Part shown: in pieces, positions 15,239-23,617 of the stretch
Layout of the letters: every line of letters starts with the position of its first letter
Position numbering within the stretch: position 1 is the first letter of the stretch
NCBI GenBank assembly: GCA_964648365.1
Contig: CAZYLK010000035.1
Coordinates: 1 to 40,866, forward strand
Source: SURF-32 sp964648365
GTDB lineage: Bacteria > Planctomycetota > Phycisphaerae > UBA1845
Reading direction: 5' to 3'
Length of the DNA: 40,866 nucleotides
The notes under the pieces: model-generated
Database searches by the model: none
Seen by the model: the letters and a program-made list of their open reading frames with translations, nothing else
What the model was told of the DNA's origin: nothing
Translations under genes and position numbers: made by a program

Positions 15239-17236
15239 TCATCGATCGCCGTTCGGCGGGGGCCTCCGCGTCTTGAGCGTTACCAGTCCGAAGATCAGAC
15301 TGAACAGGAAAAGCGGCGTCAGCAGGCCGCAGGGGTCGAAGAACGTGTCGCCCCAGAAGCCGCCGTTGAAGAAGCCGTCGAACTCCGTGCCGTGGAACCG
15401 CGCGGAATCCACGCAGGCGCTCAGGCCGGCATCGAGCAGTTCCTGTTCCGCGGCAATGTCGATCGTCGCTTCCGATTTCGGCGCGTCTAGGTCGTCGATG
15501 TTGACCGTCTGAAACGCGACGTCGGACAGCACCCAAACGTGGTCGTCCAGCAGGTCGGACCGGCGCACCAGGCCGCGGTGGTCGATGCTGCCGCGCTGGC
15601 GCAGGCTGGAGGTCAATTGAATCATCGCCAGCGAATCGACGTATTCGCCCAGGTCGCTGTCGTAGGTGCTGAACGGCAGCAGGATCAGGCCGGCCTCCTC
15701 GATGATCTTCAGCGCCTTCTCGTCCACCGTCGCCTCGGATGTGGTGTCGTAGCGGCCGCGGTCGCCGAGGATGATGCGGTCGCGCTGCGCAGGCTTCGAC
15801 GGGTCGGACACGTCATAGAGGGCGATGGCCGGGCGGAAGCCGTTGGTGTCGTCGAAGCCGACACCGATGAGGCGATCACCGAGCGGCTCCAGGTGCGTAC
15901 TCCAGCCGGGTACTTCCAGCTCGCCCGAGACCTTCGGCGCGGCCGGGTTGGACAGATCCAGCACGAAGAGCGGGTCGATCTGGACGAACGTCACGGCATA
16001 ACCGCGGGGGCCGTCGAAGCGCACGGCGCGCAGCGACTCATCCGTGACGATGGTCAGGTCCGCCAGCCGCGTGATCGCGTCCGGGTCGATGGCGTCGTAC
16101 GTATAGAGCGCGACGACGGTGCGGAAGGTGTTGTAGTTGAACTCTTCGGTGACGATGCGGAAGACGCCCTGGTATTCATCCACGAAGAAGCGGTCTTCCA
16201 CCAACCCGGGTACGCGGAACTGATCGCGCCGGACGATGTCGCCGCCGGGGTCGCGGATGTCGACGTAGGAGACGAGCGTGGTTTCGTCGAGTTCCGGATC
16301 GGCGCCGAAGACGTAGAGGGCCGTGGATGACACGTGGATGTCGAGCGCGCTGCCGCCGAAGGCGATGGTCTCAACCTCGGTGATGTTCTGCGGATCGGCG
16401 ATGTTGATGGAGGTGACGAAGACGCCGGCCGCGGGGAGGGGTTCGTCGTCGATCACGTCGCCACTCTCGTTGTCGTTGCCGCTGTCCCCACCGTCGTTGT
16501 CGTTGTCATTTCCGTTTTCGCCGTCGCCATTGTCATTGTCGCTGCCGTTATCGCTGCCGTTATCGTTGTCGTTATCGCCGGTTTCGTTGTCGTTGCCGTT
16601 GTCGCTGCCGTTATCGTTCTCGTTGTCGCCGCCATCGCCGTCATCCCCGCCGGCGCCGTCGACGATGTCACCGGCAACGTAGATGACGTCCTCGACCCGG
16701 CGCGTAGCGGAGATGAAACCTGCGAAGTCGAACGTGCTGACGACCTGGGGCGCATCTTTGTCTGAGATGTCCACCACCCACAGCCGGCTGCCCTCGTAGT
16801 CGGGGTTGAGCAGTTCGTCGAACTCGCCGCCTTCGAAGCCGACCGCGTCGCCGGCGCAGGTGAAGTAGTCAGCGGCCGTGAACACGAAGGCCAGATCGTC
16901 GCGGACGAAGAGTTCGACGCCGCGGCCGCCGAGGGTCGCGCCCCCGCGCAGGACGGGCGCGGTCACGTCTGTCGCATCGATGATGCGCAGCCCCTTGAAA
17001 GGGTTGGCCAGGTACAGGTGGCCGTCGACGACTTTGACGATGTCGGCCTCCTCGATTTCCCGCACGATGGCGTCTCGGTCGGAGAAGTTGTCGTTGAAGC
17101 CGGGCTGCCCGTCCGGTCCCAGGCTGGCCGGCGCCGCACAGATGATGGGTTGGGCGGCCAGGGTGAAGGACAACAGGACAAGTGCCCCACCGGACGCCAT
17201 CAGGCGCGTCCGCCGCGGGTAGCGGGCGATGAACAT
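15239..17236 (-). CDS. Secreted, membrane-anchored beta-propeller protein
   Basis: A 665-residue exported protein resembling the secreted beta-propeller family COG4880. The ATG at 17236 has GAAAGGAAGAG directly upstream and begins a signal peptide (MFIARYPRRTRL, then a hydrophobic core to QPIICAAPAS); the long upstream frame extension is not coding. Propeller blades show as recurring motifs (HLYLANPFKGLRIIDATD, LWVVDISDKDAPQVVSTF, PLFVLDLSNPAAPKVSGE, IALYDVSDPSKPAQRDR). A low-complexity linker of Asp, Asn, Gly, Glu and Ser interrupts it at about residues 195-262. The C-terminus has a hydrophobic anchor (LTPLFLFSLIFGLVTL) followed by basic residues, so the propeller is probably exposed outside the membrane. 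Confidence 0.85.
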   Translation of the reverse strand: MFIARYPRRTRLMASGGALVLLSFTLAAQPIICAAPASLGPDGQPGFNDNFSDRDAIVREIEEADIVKVVDGHLYLANPFKGLRIIDATDVTAPVLRGGATLGGRGVELFVRDDLAFVFTAADYFTCAGDAVGFEGGEFDELLNPDYEGSRLWVVDISDKDAPQVVSTFDFAGFISATRRVEDVIYVAGDIVDGAGGDDGDGGDNENDNGSDNGNDNETGDNDNDNGSDNGSDNDNGDGENGNDNDNDGGDSGNDNESGDVIDDEPLPAAGVFVTSINIADPQNITEVETIAFGGSALDIHVSSTALYVFGADPELDETTLVSYVDIRDPGGDIVRRDQFRVPGLVEDRFFVDEYQGVFRIVTEEFNYNTFRTVVALYTYDAIDPDAITRLADLTIVTDESLRAVRFDGPRGYAVTFVQIDPLFVLDLSNPAAPKVSGELEVPGWSTHLEPLGDRLIGVGFDDTNGFRPAIALYDVSDPSKPAQRDRIILGDRGRYDTTSEATVDEKALKIIEEAGLILLPFSTYDSDLGEYVDSLAMIQLTSSLRQRGSIDHRGLVRRSDLLDDHVWVLSDVAFQTVNIDDLDAPKSEATIDIAAEQELLDAGLSACVDSARFHGTEFDGFFNGGFWGDTFFDPCGLLTPLFLFSLIFGLVTLKTRRPPPNGDR
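16451..16654 (-). repeat. Low-complexity D/N/G-coding tract
   Basis: Within the propeller gene about 200 bases are a chain of GTT/GTC/GCC/ATT-type triplets (plus strand) encoding NDNGSDNGND-like sequence. The tract is imperfectly periodic and in frame. It probably forms a flexible acidic linker, possibly calcium-binding. Confidence 0.8.
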
Positions 17237-17673
17237 GACTCTTCCTTTCGTAGACAGTCGACGAATCCGCGCTGTAGACAAGGGGCTGGATCCGTACGAC
17301 GGCGATTGTACGACTGCACCAAGTGTCCGCCGGCGGGTGACGACGACGCTCCCCAAAAGAGGCTGACGCAAAAGTCCCATAACTGCACGCGTTGGGCCGC
17401 CCCCCCCGCAGCCTCGACACAGGCAGGGCTGGGCGGACGCGCCGCGGCACCCGCTCAAACCGGTCGGTGGGCGGCGCACGCGGCTGCTTGGTTGTACAGT
17501 CTCCGCGGATCGGCCGGCGTAACGCGCCGCATTTGCGGGCGGGCTGGAGTGGCGACGCTCTGCCCCGCCGACCCCGTGCTCAGCCGGGCTGTTTGGTCGC
17601 CCGGGGCTGTCTGGGTCATGGGGTCGTGTGATGTCGGTTTCTGTTCGGTGCGTCGGGGATGGTGCGAGCGCGG
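17237..17673. other. Intergenic region between divergent genes
   Basis: About 440 bases with no convincing gene. TACAAT on the minus strand (17305-17310) could be a -10 for the propeller gene, though a matching -35 is not evident. The plus-strand promoter for the 17711 gene lies at the right end. Confidence 0.4.
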
Positions 17674-17701
17674 TTGACAGGAGGGGCGTCCACGCTACAT
17701 T
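17674..17701 (+). promoter_or_regulatory. Promoter of the secreted-protein gene at 17711
   Basis: A perfect -35, TTGACA (17674-17679), is followed after 16 bases by TACATT (17696-17701). The ATG begins nine bases later, so the transcript starts at or next to the start codon. The 11 bases CTACATTCCGG containing the -10 also occur just before the gene at 11970. Confidence 0.55.
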
Positions 17702-17710
17702 CCGGGGCTT

Positions 17711-18355
17711 ATGAACACGCGATCCACAATCGGATTGGGGGTGTGGCTGCTGTTCGCCGGTACGGCGTGGGGGCAGCCCGTGGTGGGCGTCGCGGCGTCG
17801 GACTGGCAGTTGGAGTTCGACTTCCACGACCCGCAGCGGATCGAGGTCCAGTTGCCGGGCGAGGCCAAGCCGACCATCTTCTGGTACGTGCTTTATACCG
17901 TCACCAACGAGACCGGGCGGGATGTCGAATTCTACCCGTCGTTCGCACTCGTGACGGATTCGCTTCAGACGGTCGATGCCGGCAGCGATATCCCGCCGCG
18001 TGTCTTTGACGAGGTCAAAGCCCGGCACGTGAAGGAGTTCCCCTTCATCGCCGCCCAGCGCGACGTGACCGGCCCGCTGCTGCAAGGCGACGGAAACGCG
18101 CGCACGTCGGTGGCGATCTTCCGCAACTTCGACCCTGAGGCGAACGCTTTTACGATTTACGCGTCCGGCGCCGCCGGCCGGGTCGAGCGGGTGACGAACC
18201 CCGCGTTTGACGCGTCGCGCGATGAGTCGGAATCGAACCCGCGGTTCTTCACGCTACGGCGGACGCTCGCGGTGTCATACAAGCTGCCGGGCGATCCGAA
18301 GACGCGCGTGCTGGCCACGCCGGTGCGGACGAAGCGCGAGTGGGTCATGCGGTAA
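17711..18355 (+). CDS. Secreted protein of unknown function
   Basis: A 214-residue exported protein with a classical signal peptide (MNTRSTIGLGVWLLFAG, cleavage after AWG). The mature part is one beta-rich domain with WQLEFDFHDPQRIEV, a TIFWYVLYTVTNETG strand pair, FYPSFALVTDS and YKLPGDPKTRVL, resembling an Ig-like or DUF-type domain without a name I can give. No Cys and no catalytic motif are seen. Its ATG lacks a ribosome site but is preceded by a strong promoter at leaderless distance. It lies upstream of rpmA in the place where rplU is usually found. Confidence 0.75.
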   Translation: MNTRSTIGLGVWLLFAGTAWGQPVVGVAASDWQLEFDFHDPQRIEVQLPGEAKPTIFWYVLYTVTNETGRDVEFYPSFALVTDSLQTVDAGSDIPPRVFDEVKARHVKEFPFIAAQRDVTGPLLQGDGNARTSVAIFRNFDPEANAFTIYASGAAGRVERVTNPAFDASRDESESNPRFFTLRRTLAVSYKLPGDPKTRVLATPVRTKREWVMR

Positions 18356-18439
18356 GCGCGCAAACGGCCTTGTGACAGACTTTCAAACGCGGCTGACCGG
18401 CGGCGGATCGACGCAGCCGGGGCTGGACGGAGATATACG

Positions 18440-18691
18440 ATGGCTCATAAGAAGGGACAGGGTTCAACCCGCAACGGACGGGACAGCAACCCCAAATACC
18501 TGGGCGTGAAGCGTTTTTCTGAAGAGGCGGTCGTCACCGGTACGATCATCGTGCGGCAGCGCGGAACCCGGTTCCAGCCCGGCCGGCACGTCGGTCGCGG
18601 CCGTGACGACACGCTGTTCGCCCTGACGGAGGGCACGGTCCGCTTTCGCGGCCGCAAGGTCGACGTGGTTCCCGCCGCCTCGGCCAACTGA
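18440..18691 (+). CDS. rpmA: 50S ribosomal protein L27
   Basis: An 83-residue protein matching bacterial L27 end to end: MAHKKGQGSTRNGRDSNPKY, then YLGVKRF, a GTIIVRQRGTRFQPG strand and VGRGRDDTLFALTEG. L27 is a large-subunit protein whose N-terminal tail reaches the peptidyl-transferase centre; the N-terminus here begins directly at the functional tail, without the extra leader found in Firmicutes. GGAGA lies six bases before the ATG. A terminator follows, separating it from obg. rplU, normally just upstream, is absent from the window. Confidence 0.97.
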   Translation: MAHKKGQGSTRNGRDSNPKYLGVKRFSEEAVVTGTIIVRQRGTRFQPGRHVGRGRDDTLFALTEGTVRFRGRKVDVVPAASAN

Positions 18692-18722
18692 GTCCGCTTC
18701 GGCCGGTTCAACCTGCTACGCT

Positions 18723-18765
18723 CCGCGCGGCTGTCGAGTCACCATCGTCCGGCCGCGCGGTTTTT
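18723..18765 (+). terminator. Rho-independent terminator after rpmA
   Basis: CCGCGCGGC (18723-18731) pairs perfectly with GCCGCGCGG (18752-18760) across a 20-base loop and is followed by five T. It lies about 30 bases after the rpmA stop. Confidence 0.75.
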
Positions 18766-18791
18766 GTTTGCGCGGTGCGGGCGGGTGGAAT

Positions 18792-18810
18792 CACGGGCCG
18801 GAAGCCCGTG
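18792..18810. repeat. REP-like palindrome
   Basis: CACGGGC (18792-18798) and GCCCGTG (18804-18810) form a hairpin with loop CGGAA. The flanks (AATCACGGGC and GCCCGTGCCACGC) match the element at 404-433, identifying a dispersed family. Confidence 0.55.
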
Positions 18811-18892
18811 CCACGCCGGTGCATGCTGATGCGGCCCCGGTGCTGCACGTTGTTTTGCCGGCCTTCAGTCTAGCGTAAGATGCGCGTGCGTC

Positions 18893-19975
18893 ATGCTTGT
18901 CGATTCGGCTGAAATCTTCGTGCGTTCGGGCAAAGGCGGCAGCGGGTGCGTCAGCTTCCGGCGCGAGAAGTTCGAGCCGAAGGGCGGCCCGGACGGCGGC
19001 GACGGCGGACATGGGGGGAGCGTGTACCTGCGTGCGGTCGCGGGCATCGACACGCTGCTCGATTTCGCCGGTACGCACCATTGGAAAGCGAAGAACGGCC
19101 AGCCGGGGGCCGGCAAGGAGTGCACGGGCAAGTCCGGCACGGACCTGTACATCAACCTTCCGCCCGGCACCCTCGTCTACGACGCCGAGACCGAGATTTT
19201 GCTGGTCGACCTGGTGGAAGACGGTCAGTCCGTCTGCATCGCCCGCGGCGGCAAGGGCGGGCGCGGCAACCGCCGCTTCGCCAGCGCGACGAACCGGACG
19301 CCAATGGAGTTCGAGCCGGGCGAGCCGGCTCAGGAGCGGCGGCTGCGGCTGGAATTGAAGCTCATCGCCGACGTCGGCATCATCGGCATGCCCAACGCCG
19401 GCAAGAGCACGTTCCTCTCGCGTGTGTCGCGGGCGCGGCCGAAGATCGCGGCGTACCCGTTTACGACGAAAGAGCCGAACCTCGGCATCGCGGAACTCTC
19501 GAATGGCCGGCGGCTGGTACTGGCTGACATCCCGGGGCTGATCGAAGGCGCCCACACCGGCGCCGGCCTGGGCGATGAATTCCTGCGGCACATCGAGCGG
19601 ACGCGCGTGCTGCTTCACCTGGTCGACGCTGGCGGCGCGGCCACCGATACAACGCCGCAGCGGGCCTACGAGATCGTCCGCGGCGAGTTGGAGCAGTACA
19701 GCACCGAGCTGGCCGGAACGCCGGAAATCGTGGCGGCCAGCAAGATCGACATTCCCGAGGGAGAAATCCTGGCGGACGAACTGGCTGAGGTGATCGGAAC
19801 GCCGGTCATCGCGGTTAGTGCGGTGACGGGTTTCGGGCTGAGCGCGGTGCTGGAACGGCTGTGGCAGGCGTGCGGGAAAACGCACATGCCGAAGCCACGC
19901 GCCGAACCGCCGGCCGTCATATTGCCGGAGCCTCCTCACTTGCGAGACACCACGAATGATCATGATCCCACCTGA
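18893..19975 (+). CDS. obg: Obg/CgtA GTPase
   Basis: A 360-residue Obg GTPase, which acts in late 50S ribosomal subunit assembly. The glycine-rich Obg fold fills residues 1-158 (RSGKGGSG, GGPDGGDGGHGGSVYL, GGKGGRGNRRF). The G domain follows: G1 GMPNAGKST (165-173), switch region FTTKEPNLG, G3 DIPG (212-215), and an SKID in place of the usual NKxD as G4. The optional C-terminal OCT domain is absent, as in many bacteria. The ATG at 18893 has no Shine-Dalgarno; TAAGAT ends eleven bases before it. It overlaps coaX by 20 bases. Confidence 0.95.
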   Translation: MLVDSAEIFVRSGKGGSGCVSFRREKFEPKGGPDGGDGGHGGSVYLRAVAGIDTLLDFAGTHHWKAKNGQPGAGKECTGKSGTDLYINLPPGTLVYDAETEILLVDLVEDGQSVCIARGGKGGRGNRRFASATNRTPMEFEPGEPAQERRLRLELKLIADVGIIGMPNAGKSTFLSRVSRARPKIAAYPFTTKEPNLGIAELSNGRRLVLADIPGLIEGAHTGAGLGDEFLRHIERTRVLLHLVDAGGAATDTTPQRAYEIVRGELEQYSTELAGTPEIVAASKIDIPEGEILADELAEVIGTPVIAVSAVTGFGLSAVLERLWQACGKTHMPKPRAEPPAVILPEPPHLRDTTNDHDPT

Positions 19976-20756
19976 TTTCGACCCGGAGGCGCCCGTCACC
20001 ATCATTGCGATCGGCAACTCGCGGACTGCGCTGGCGATCTGGGCGGATGGGCAGGTGGCGGCCGTGGTGCGTGTCGATACCGGCGACATGGGCGCGTTTG
20101 ACGATGCGTTCGAGGCGCTGGCGCGTTCCATGCCGCGCGGGCGGCCTGCGGCTGCCGTGGTCTCGTCGGTCGTACCGTCGGCACTGGAGAAGGTGCGCGA
20201 GCGCATAGAGACGCTGATCGATCGCACCGCGCTGGTCATCGGCGAGCAGGTGGCGCTGCCGATCGACGTAGCGCTCGCCGAGCCGCTCAAGGTGGGCGTC
20301 GATCGACTGTGCAACGCCGCGGCGGCGTACGAGCGGCTCAAGCACAGTTGCGTCGTGATCGACTTCGGAACGGCCGTCACCGTCGATCTGGTGGACGACG
20401 ACGGCGTGTTTCAGGGGGGGGCGATTCTGCCCGGCCTCAAGCTCCAGCTTGCCGCGTTGCGGGATCACACCGCGCAACTGCCGGACGTGCCGGTGGAGAT
20501 TCCCGAAGACCCGATCGGGCGCAGCACGCGCGAGGCGATGCAGAACGGCGTATGCCGCGGCCTGTGCGGCGCGGTCCGCGGGTTGGTTGAAGCCTACGCG
20601 ACGAAGATCAACCACTGGCCGCAGACCGTCGCCACCGGCGGCGACGCGGTCCTGCTGGCCCCGCACTGCGATTTTCTGGACAACGTCGTGCCCGACCTGT
20701 GCCTGCGCGGGGTGGGGCTGGCGTATTCGCGCCGGATCGCCGGGGCAGAACGGTAG
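19956..20756 (+). CDS. coaX: Type III pantothenate kinase
   Basis: A 266-residue CoaX-type kinase (ASKHA fold), catalysing the first step of coenzyme A synthesis. The motifs LKVGVDRLCN (catalytic Asp), DFGTAVTVDLV (second phosphate loop), GGAILPGLKLQ and the late VATGGDAVLL are all in place. The first phosphate motif is altered: the usual DxGNT reads A18-I-G-N-S22, so the first Asp is replaced by Ala. The ATG at 19956 (or 19962) lies inside the obg 3' end, pointing to coupled expression. It is cytoplasmic. Confidence 0.9.
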   Translation: MIMIPPDFDPEAPVTIIAIGNSRTALAIWADGQVAAVVRVDTGDMGAFDDAFEALARSMPRGRPAAAVVSSVVPSALEKVRERIETLIDRTALVIGEQVALPIDVALAEPLKVGVDRLCNAAAAYERLKHSCVVIDFGTAVTVDLVDDDGVFQGGAILPGLKLQLAALRDHTAQLPDVPVEIPEDPIGRSTREAMQNGVCRGLCGAVRGLVEAYATKINHWPQTVATGGDAVLLAPHCDFLDNVVPDLCLRGVGLAYSRRIAGAER

Positions 20757-21070
20757 CCGCGGGGTGTCTACCGCGGGCGGGCTAACACTCCGCTTCGAGC
20801 GCGCAGGCGTAGATCGTGTGTCGACCCTGCGCTCAATGTCCTTGACCTTCGCAGCGCGGCCGCAATCGAACTCGACGCGGGCGTAGCCATGAACGCCGAC
20901 CCGGCCGGACAGGTCAGCGTCGATCGAGCGGGGCACGGCCGGCCGGGCGCGTCGGCGCATGACGTTGCGTCCGCCCCGCCCAGCGCGTAGAAGGGTCGGC
21001 GGCGTCGGCGCTGGATGTGTTCGCGCGCCGCCCCGCCATTGAACGGCGGAACCCGCCGCGCCCATCCGGC
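20757..21070. other. Intergenic region, nothing clear
   Basis: About 310 bases between coaX and the channel gene. A leftward frame crosses it but has no ribosome site and runs antisense through coaX, so it is not called. No terminator with a T-tract or clear promoter is visible. Confidence 0.35.
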
Positions 21071-22102
21071 ATGAGTCCACAGCAGCGGTTAGTCTGGTCG
21101 CTCGTCGTGCTGATCGGCGTGTTTGCCGTGGGCGCGACCGGCTACGTCGTCCTGGAAGGCGCGTCGCTGATGGACGCCGTCTACATGACGGCCATCACGC
21201 TCTCGACGGTCGGCTACCGCGAAGTCATCGACCTGAGTCCCCGGGGGGAAGCCTGGACCATCGCCGTCATCACGCTGGGCGTCATCAGCGTCTCCGTCGC
21301 GTTCACGTCTCTGGTGGCCTTGTTCGTCAGTGGGGAACTCCGCGCTCATTTCGGGAGTCGCAAGATGGACCACGCGATCAGCCGGCTGAAGGATCACATT
21401 GTCATCTGCGGCTTCGGACGGATGGGCAGACTGGCCGGTGACGAACTTCATCGGGCTGGCCAGTCGGTCGTCGTCATCGAAGTCAGGCCCGATCGAGGCG
21501 ACGAAATCGCCCGTGCCGGCCTGCTCGGCATGATCGGCGACGCCACGGAGGAAGACACGCTGCTGCGCGCGGGCATGATGCACGCCAAGGCGCTGGTCAG
21601 CGTGCTCCCGCACGACGCGGACAACGTCTACGTGGCGCTGACGGCGCGCGGTCTGCGCCCCGACCTGCTGATCGTCGCCCGGGCAGAGCAGGCCAACACC
21701 GAAGTCAAACTGCGCCGTGCGGGCGCGAATCGGGTCATCTGTCCGCAGCTCATCGGCGCCAGCCGGATCGCCGACATCCTCATGCGCCCGCACGTCACGG
21801 ACTTTTTCGAGGTGGCGGCCAAGGGGGTCGAACTGGAGATGGATGAGTACGTGGTCGGGGCCGGTTCAAGCCTGAACGGCACGAGCATCAGGCATTCCAC
21901 CCTTCGGCAGCGGACGGAGTCGATGATCGTGGCCATCCGCAGCGCCGACGGCACGACGCGCTACAACCCGCCGCCCGAAACGCGCATCCGCGCGGGCGAC
22001 ACGCTGATCATCATCGGCCCGTCCGGCGTGTCCAAACGGCTCGACAAGTTCGGCGCCCGGCACGCAGTGCCGCCTGATCCCGCATCCGACGGAGAAGCGT
22101 AA
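21071..22102 (+). CDS. Potassium channel with RCK (TrkA-N/TrkA-C) domains
   Basis: A 343-residue ligand-gated K+ channel subunit. Two membrane helices (about residues 8-28 and 62-88) flank a pore loop with the filter TLSTVGYR; the core TVGY is intact, but the next residue is Arg where Gly is usual. The Rossmann-type RCK N-domain follows with HIVICGFGRMG (GxGxxG) and the acidic end of strand 2 at VVVIEVRP, then a TrkA-C domain from about 265 (LNGTSIRHSTL ... GDTLIIIGP). Function: K+ transport controlled by nucleotide binding. The ATG at 21071 places the first helix correctly; a GTG at 21017 is the alternative. Ribosome site not evident. Confidence 0.9.
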   Translation: MSPQQRLVWSLVVLIGVFAVGATGYVVLEGASLMDAVYMTAITLSTVGYREVIDLSPRGEAWTIAVITLGVISVSVAFTSLVALFVSGELRAHFGSRKMDHAISRLKDHIVICGFGRMGRLAGDELHRAGQSVVVIEVRPDRGDEIARAGLLGMIGDATEEDTLLRAGMMHAKALVSVLPHDADNVYVALTARGLRPDLLIVARAEQANTEVKLRRAGANRVICPQLIGASRIADILMRPHVTDFFEVAAKGVELEMDEYVVGAGSSLNGTSIRHSTLRQRTESMIVAIRSADGTTRYNPPPETRIRAGDTLIIIGPSGVSKRLDKFGARHAVPPDPASDGEA

Positions 22103-22114
22103 CCCGCACCGCCT

Positions 22115-22142
22115 GCTTTCGACCGCCTCGCGAGTCGAAGGC
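22115..22142. terminator. Hairpin between convergent genes
   Basis: GCTTTCGAC (22115-22123) pairs with GTCGAAGGC (22134-22142) with one G-T pair, just after the channel stop. A 14-base perfect palindrome, CACCGGCGCCGGTG, lies at 22173-22186. Neither has a T-tract, so any role in ending the convergent transcripts is only inferred from position. Confidence 0.35.
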
Positions 22143-22222
22143 TGCGCGGACCGTGACGACAGCGGGCACTCACACCGGCGCCGGTGGCCGACACGCTACA
22201 AATGCCGTTGTGCCACCCCGCG

Positions 22223-23449
22223 TCAACAACCCGCGTCCAGCTCGCATACATTCACCACGTGCGAACCCGGGGCCAGCCGTTCAAAGGTCACCTTGGCGTT
22301 TCCCTTCACGTCCGTAATCGCCTCAAGTCGCTTCTGGCTGTCCACGGTGAAGGTGATCTCCGCGGCCGGTTCGGCCTTCTTCAGTCTGGCCACGACCTTT
22401 TTGCCACTGCGGCGGCAAACCGTCGACAGTTGAGCCCTCGTTCCGCACACCGGCCGGCATGGGCACACGTTGCGCGCCATGGCGATCGTGCCGGAGTGGC
22501 AACCATAGGCGAAGACCTGGCCGCGCCGCGGGAATTGAAGTGACTGGACGCGGCCGCAGAGTGGCGCCGTGTACAGTTCGAGAAATGCCCCATCCGTAAC
22601 ACGCCAGAGCGCCATTGTGCCGTCTGAACTGGCCGATCCAACGATCTTGCCGTTGGGCGAAAAGGCAACGGCATTAATCGTGTCCGTGTGTCCCCGGAAC
22701 GTGTGGGCAGGCGAACCGTCGGATACGCGCCACAGCCGGACGGTACGGTCACCGCTTGCGGACGCGAGCAACGTCCCATCCGGGGAAAAGGCGAGCGAGT
22801 AGACCGCGGAGGTGTGCCCGGCAAGCGTCCGCACCGTCGAGCCATCGGATACGCGCCACAGTCGCACGGTTTGATCGGCGCTGCCGGTCGCGAGAAGCTG
22901 GCCATCGGGCGAGAAGGCGACCGCATTCACGCCAGCGGTATGCCCGGAGAGCGTATGCACGAGCCCGCCGTCGACCACACGCCAGAGGCCGGCCTTTCCG
23001 GTTGCAGTTCCGGCGGCCACGAGGATATCTCCACCCAAATCCGGCGCAAACGAAACGGAATTGACGCCCCCCAGGCGAGCATCGATCACGCGGATCAGCT
23101 CGCCCGTACCGGTGCGCCAGAGCTTCACCAACGCGTCTGAGCCGCCGGAGGCGAGGATGGTTCCGCCCGGCGAAACCGCGATCGCGTAGGCTTCATGCCC
23201 ATGTGCGTGGATCGTTCGGATGAGTTCGCCGTCTGAGGATCGCCACACGCGGAGGTCACCATTCGCCCCAGCGCTGGCCACGTGCGACCCGTCCGGCCAG
23301 AACGCCAAACCGCGAACGAGGCTTCGTGCGTTTTCCTGCCATAGAATGCTCGGTGGACCCTGCGCATTCGCCGGCGCGGCTAACGCAGCCACCGCAAGAC
23401 CGACCGTACCCACCCACCCCAGTACCGATGAACGACGACGACGATACAT
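22223..23449 (-). CDS. Secreted WD40-repeat protein with Cys-framed C-domain
   Basis: A 408-residue exported protein. The ATG at 23449 is preceded by GGAGG and starts a signal peptide (MYRRRRSS, hydrophobic core, cleavage near ANAQG). Seven WD40 blades follow, several near-canonical (GHTAGVNAVAFSPDGQLLATGSADQ, trimmed here to its type; each ends LWRVSDGS), forming one propeller. The last 75 residues are a different unit rich in Cys and Lys, with CRRSGKKVVARLKK, KGNAKVTFE and a closing Cys pair, similar to the C-terminus of the 2731-3603 protein. Extracellular WD40 proteins are common in planctomycetes; the partner is unknown. Confidence 0.85.
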   Translation of the reverse strand: MYRRRRSSVLGWVGTVGLAVAALAAPANAQGPPSILWQENARSLVRGLAFWPDGSHVASAGANGDLRVWRSSDGELIRTIHAHGHEAYAIAVSPGGTILASGGSDALVKLWRTGTGELIRVIDARLGGVNSVSFAPDLGGDILVAAGTATGKAGLWRVVDGGLVHTLSGHTAGVNAVAFSPDGQLLATGSADQTVRLWRVSDGSTVRTLAGHTSAVYSLAFSPDGTLLASASGDRTVRLWRVSDGSPAHTFRGHTDTINAVAFSPNGKIVGSASSDGTMALWRVTDGAFLELYTAPLCGRVQSLQFPRRGQVFAYGCHSGTIAMARNVCPCRPVCGTRAQLSTVCRRSGKKVVARLKKAEPAAEITFTVDSQKRLEAITDVKGNAKVTFERLAPGSHVVNVCELDAGC

Positions 23450-23617
23450 GGCAGCCTCCGTAAAGCACCTGCGATGTTGCAGCATCCTAATGCGCCCGCG
23501 CGGAACATTCCGCGCAGGTCGCCATGTTACGACTCCAGAACAGACTCACTTCGGCCAACCGCCACGAGGACGGACGGTCGAACGACTGACCAACGCGAAC
23601 ACGCATCAGTCGTCAGG

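Noticed and set aside
17237..18085. N-terminal extension of the propeller gene
   Set aside because: Crosses the intergenic region and the gene at 17711 on the opposite strand; the ATG at 17236 has a good ribosome site and signal peptide.
19917..21080. 387-codon minus-strand frame
   Set aside because: Antisense to coaX; the part in the intergenic gap looks protein-like but matches nothing I recognise and has no start signal.
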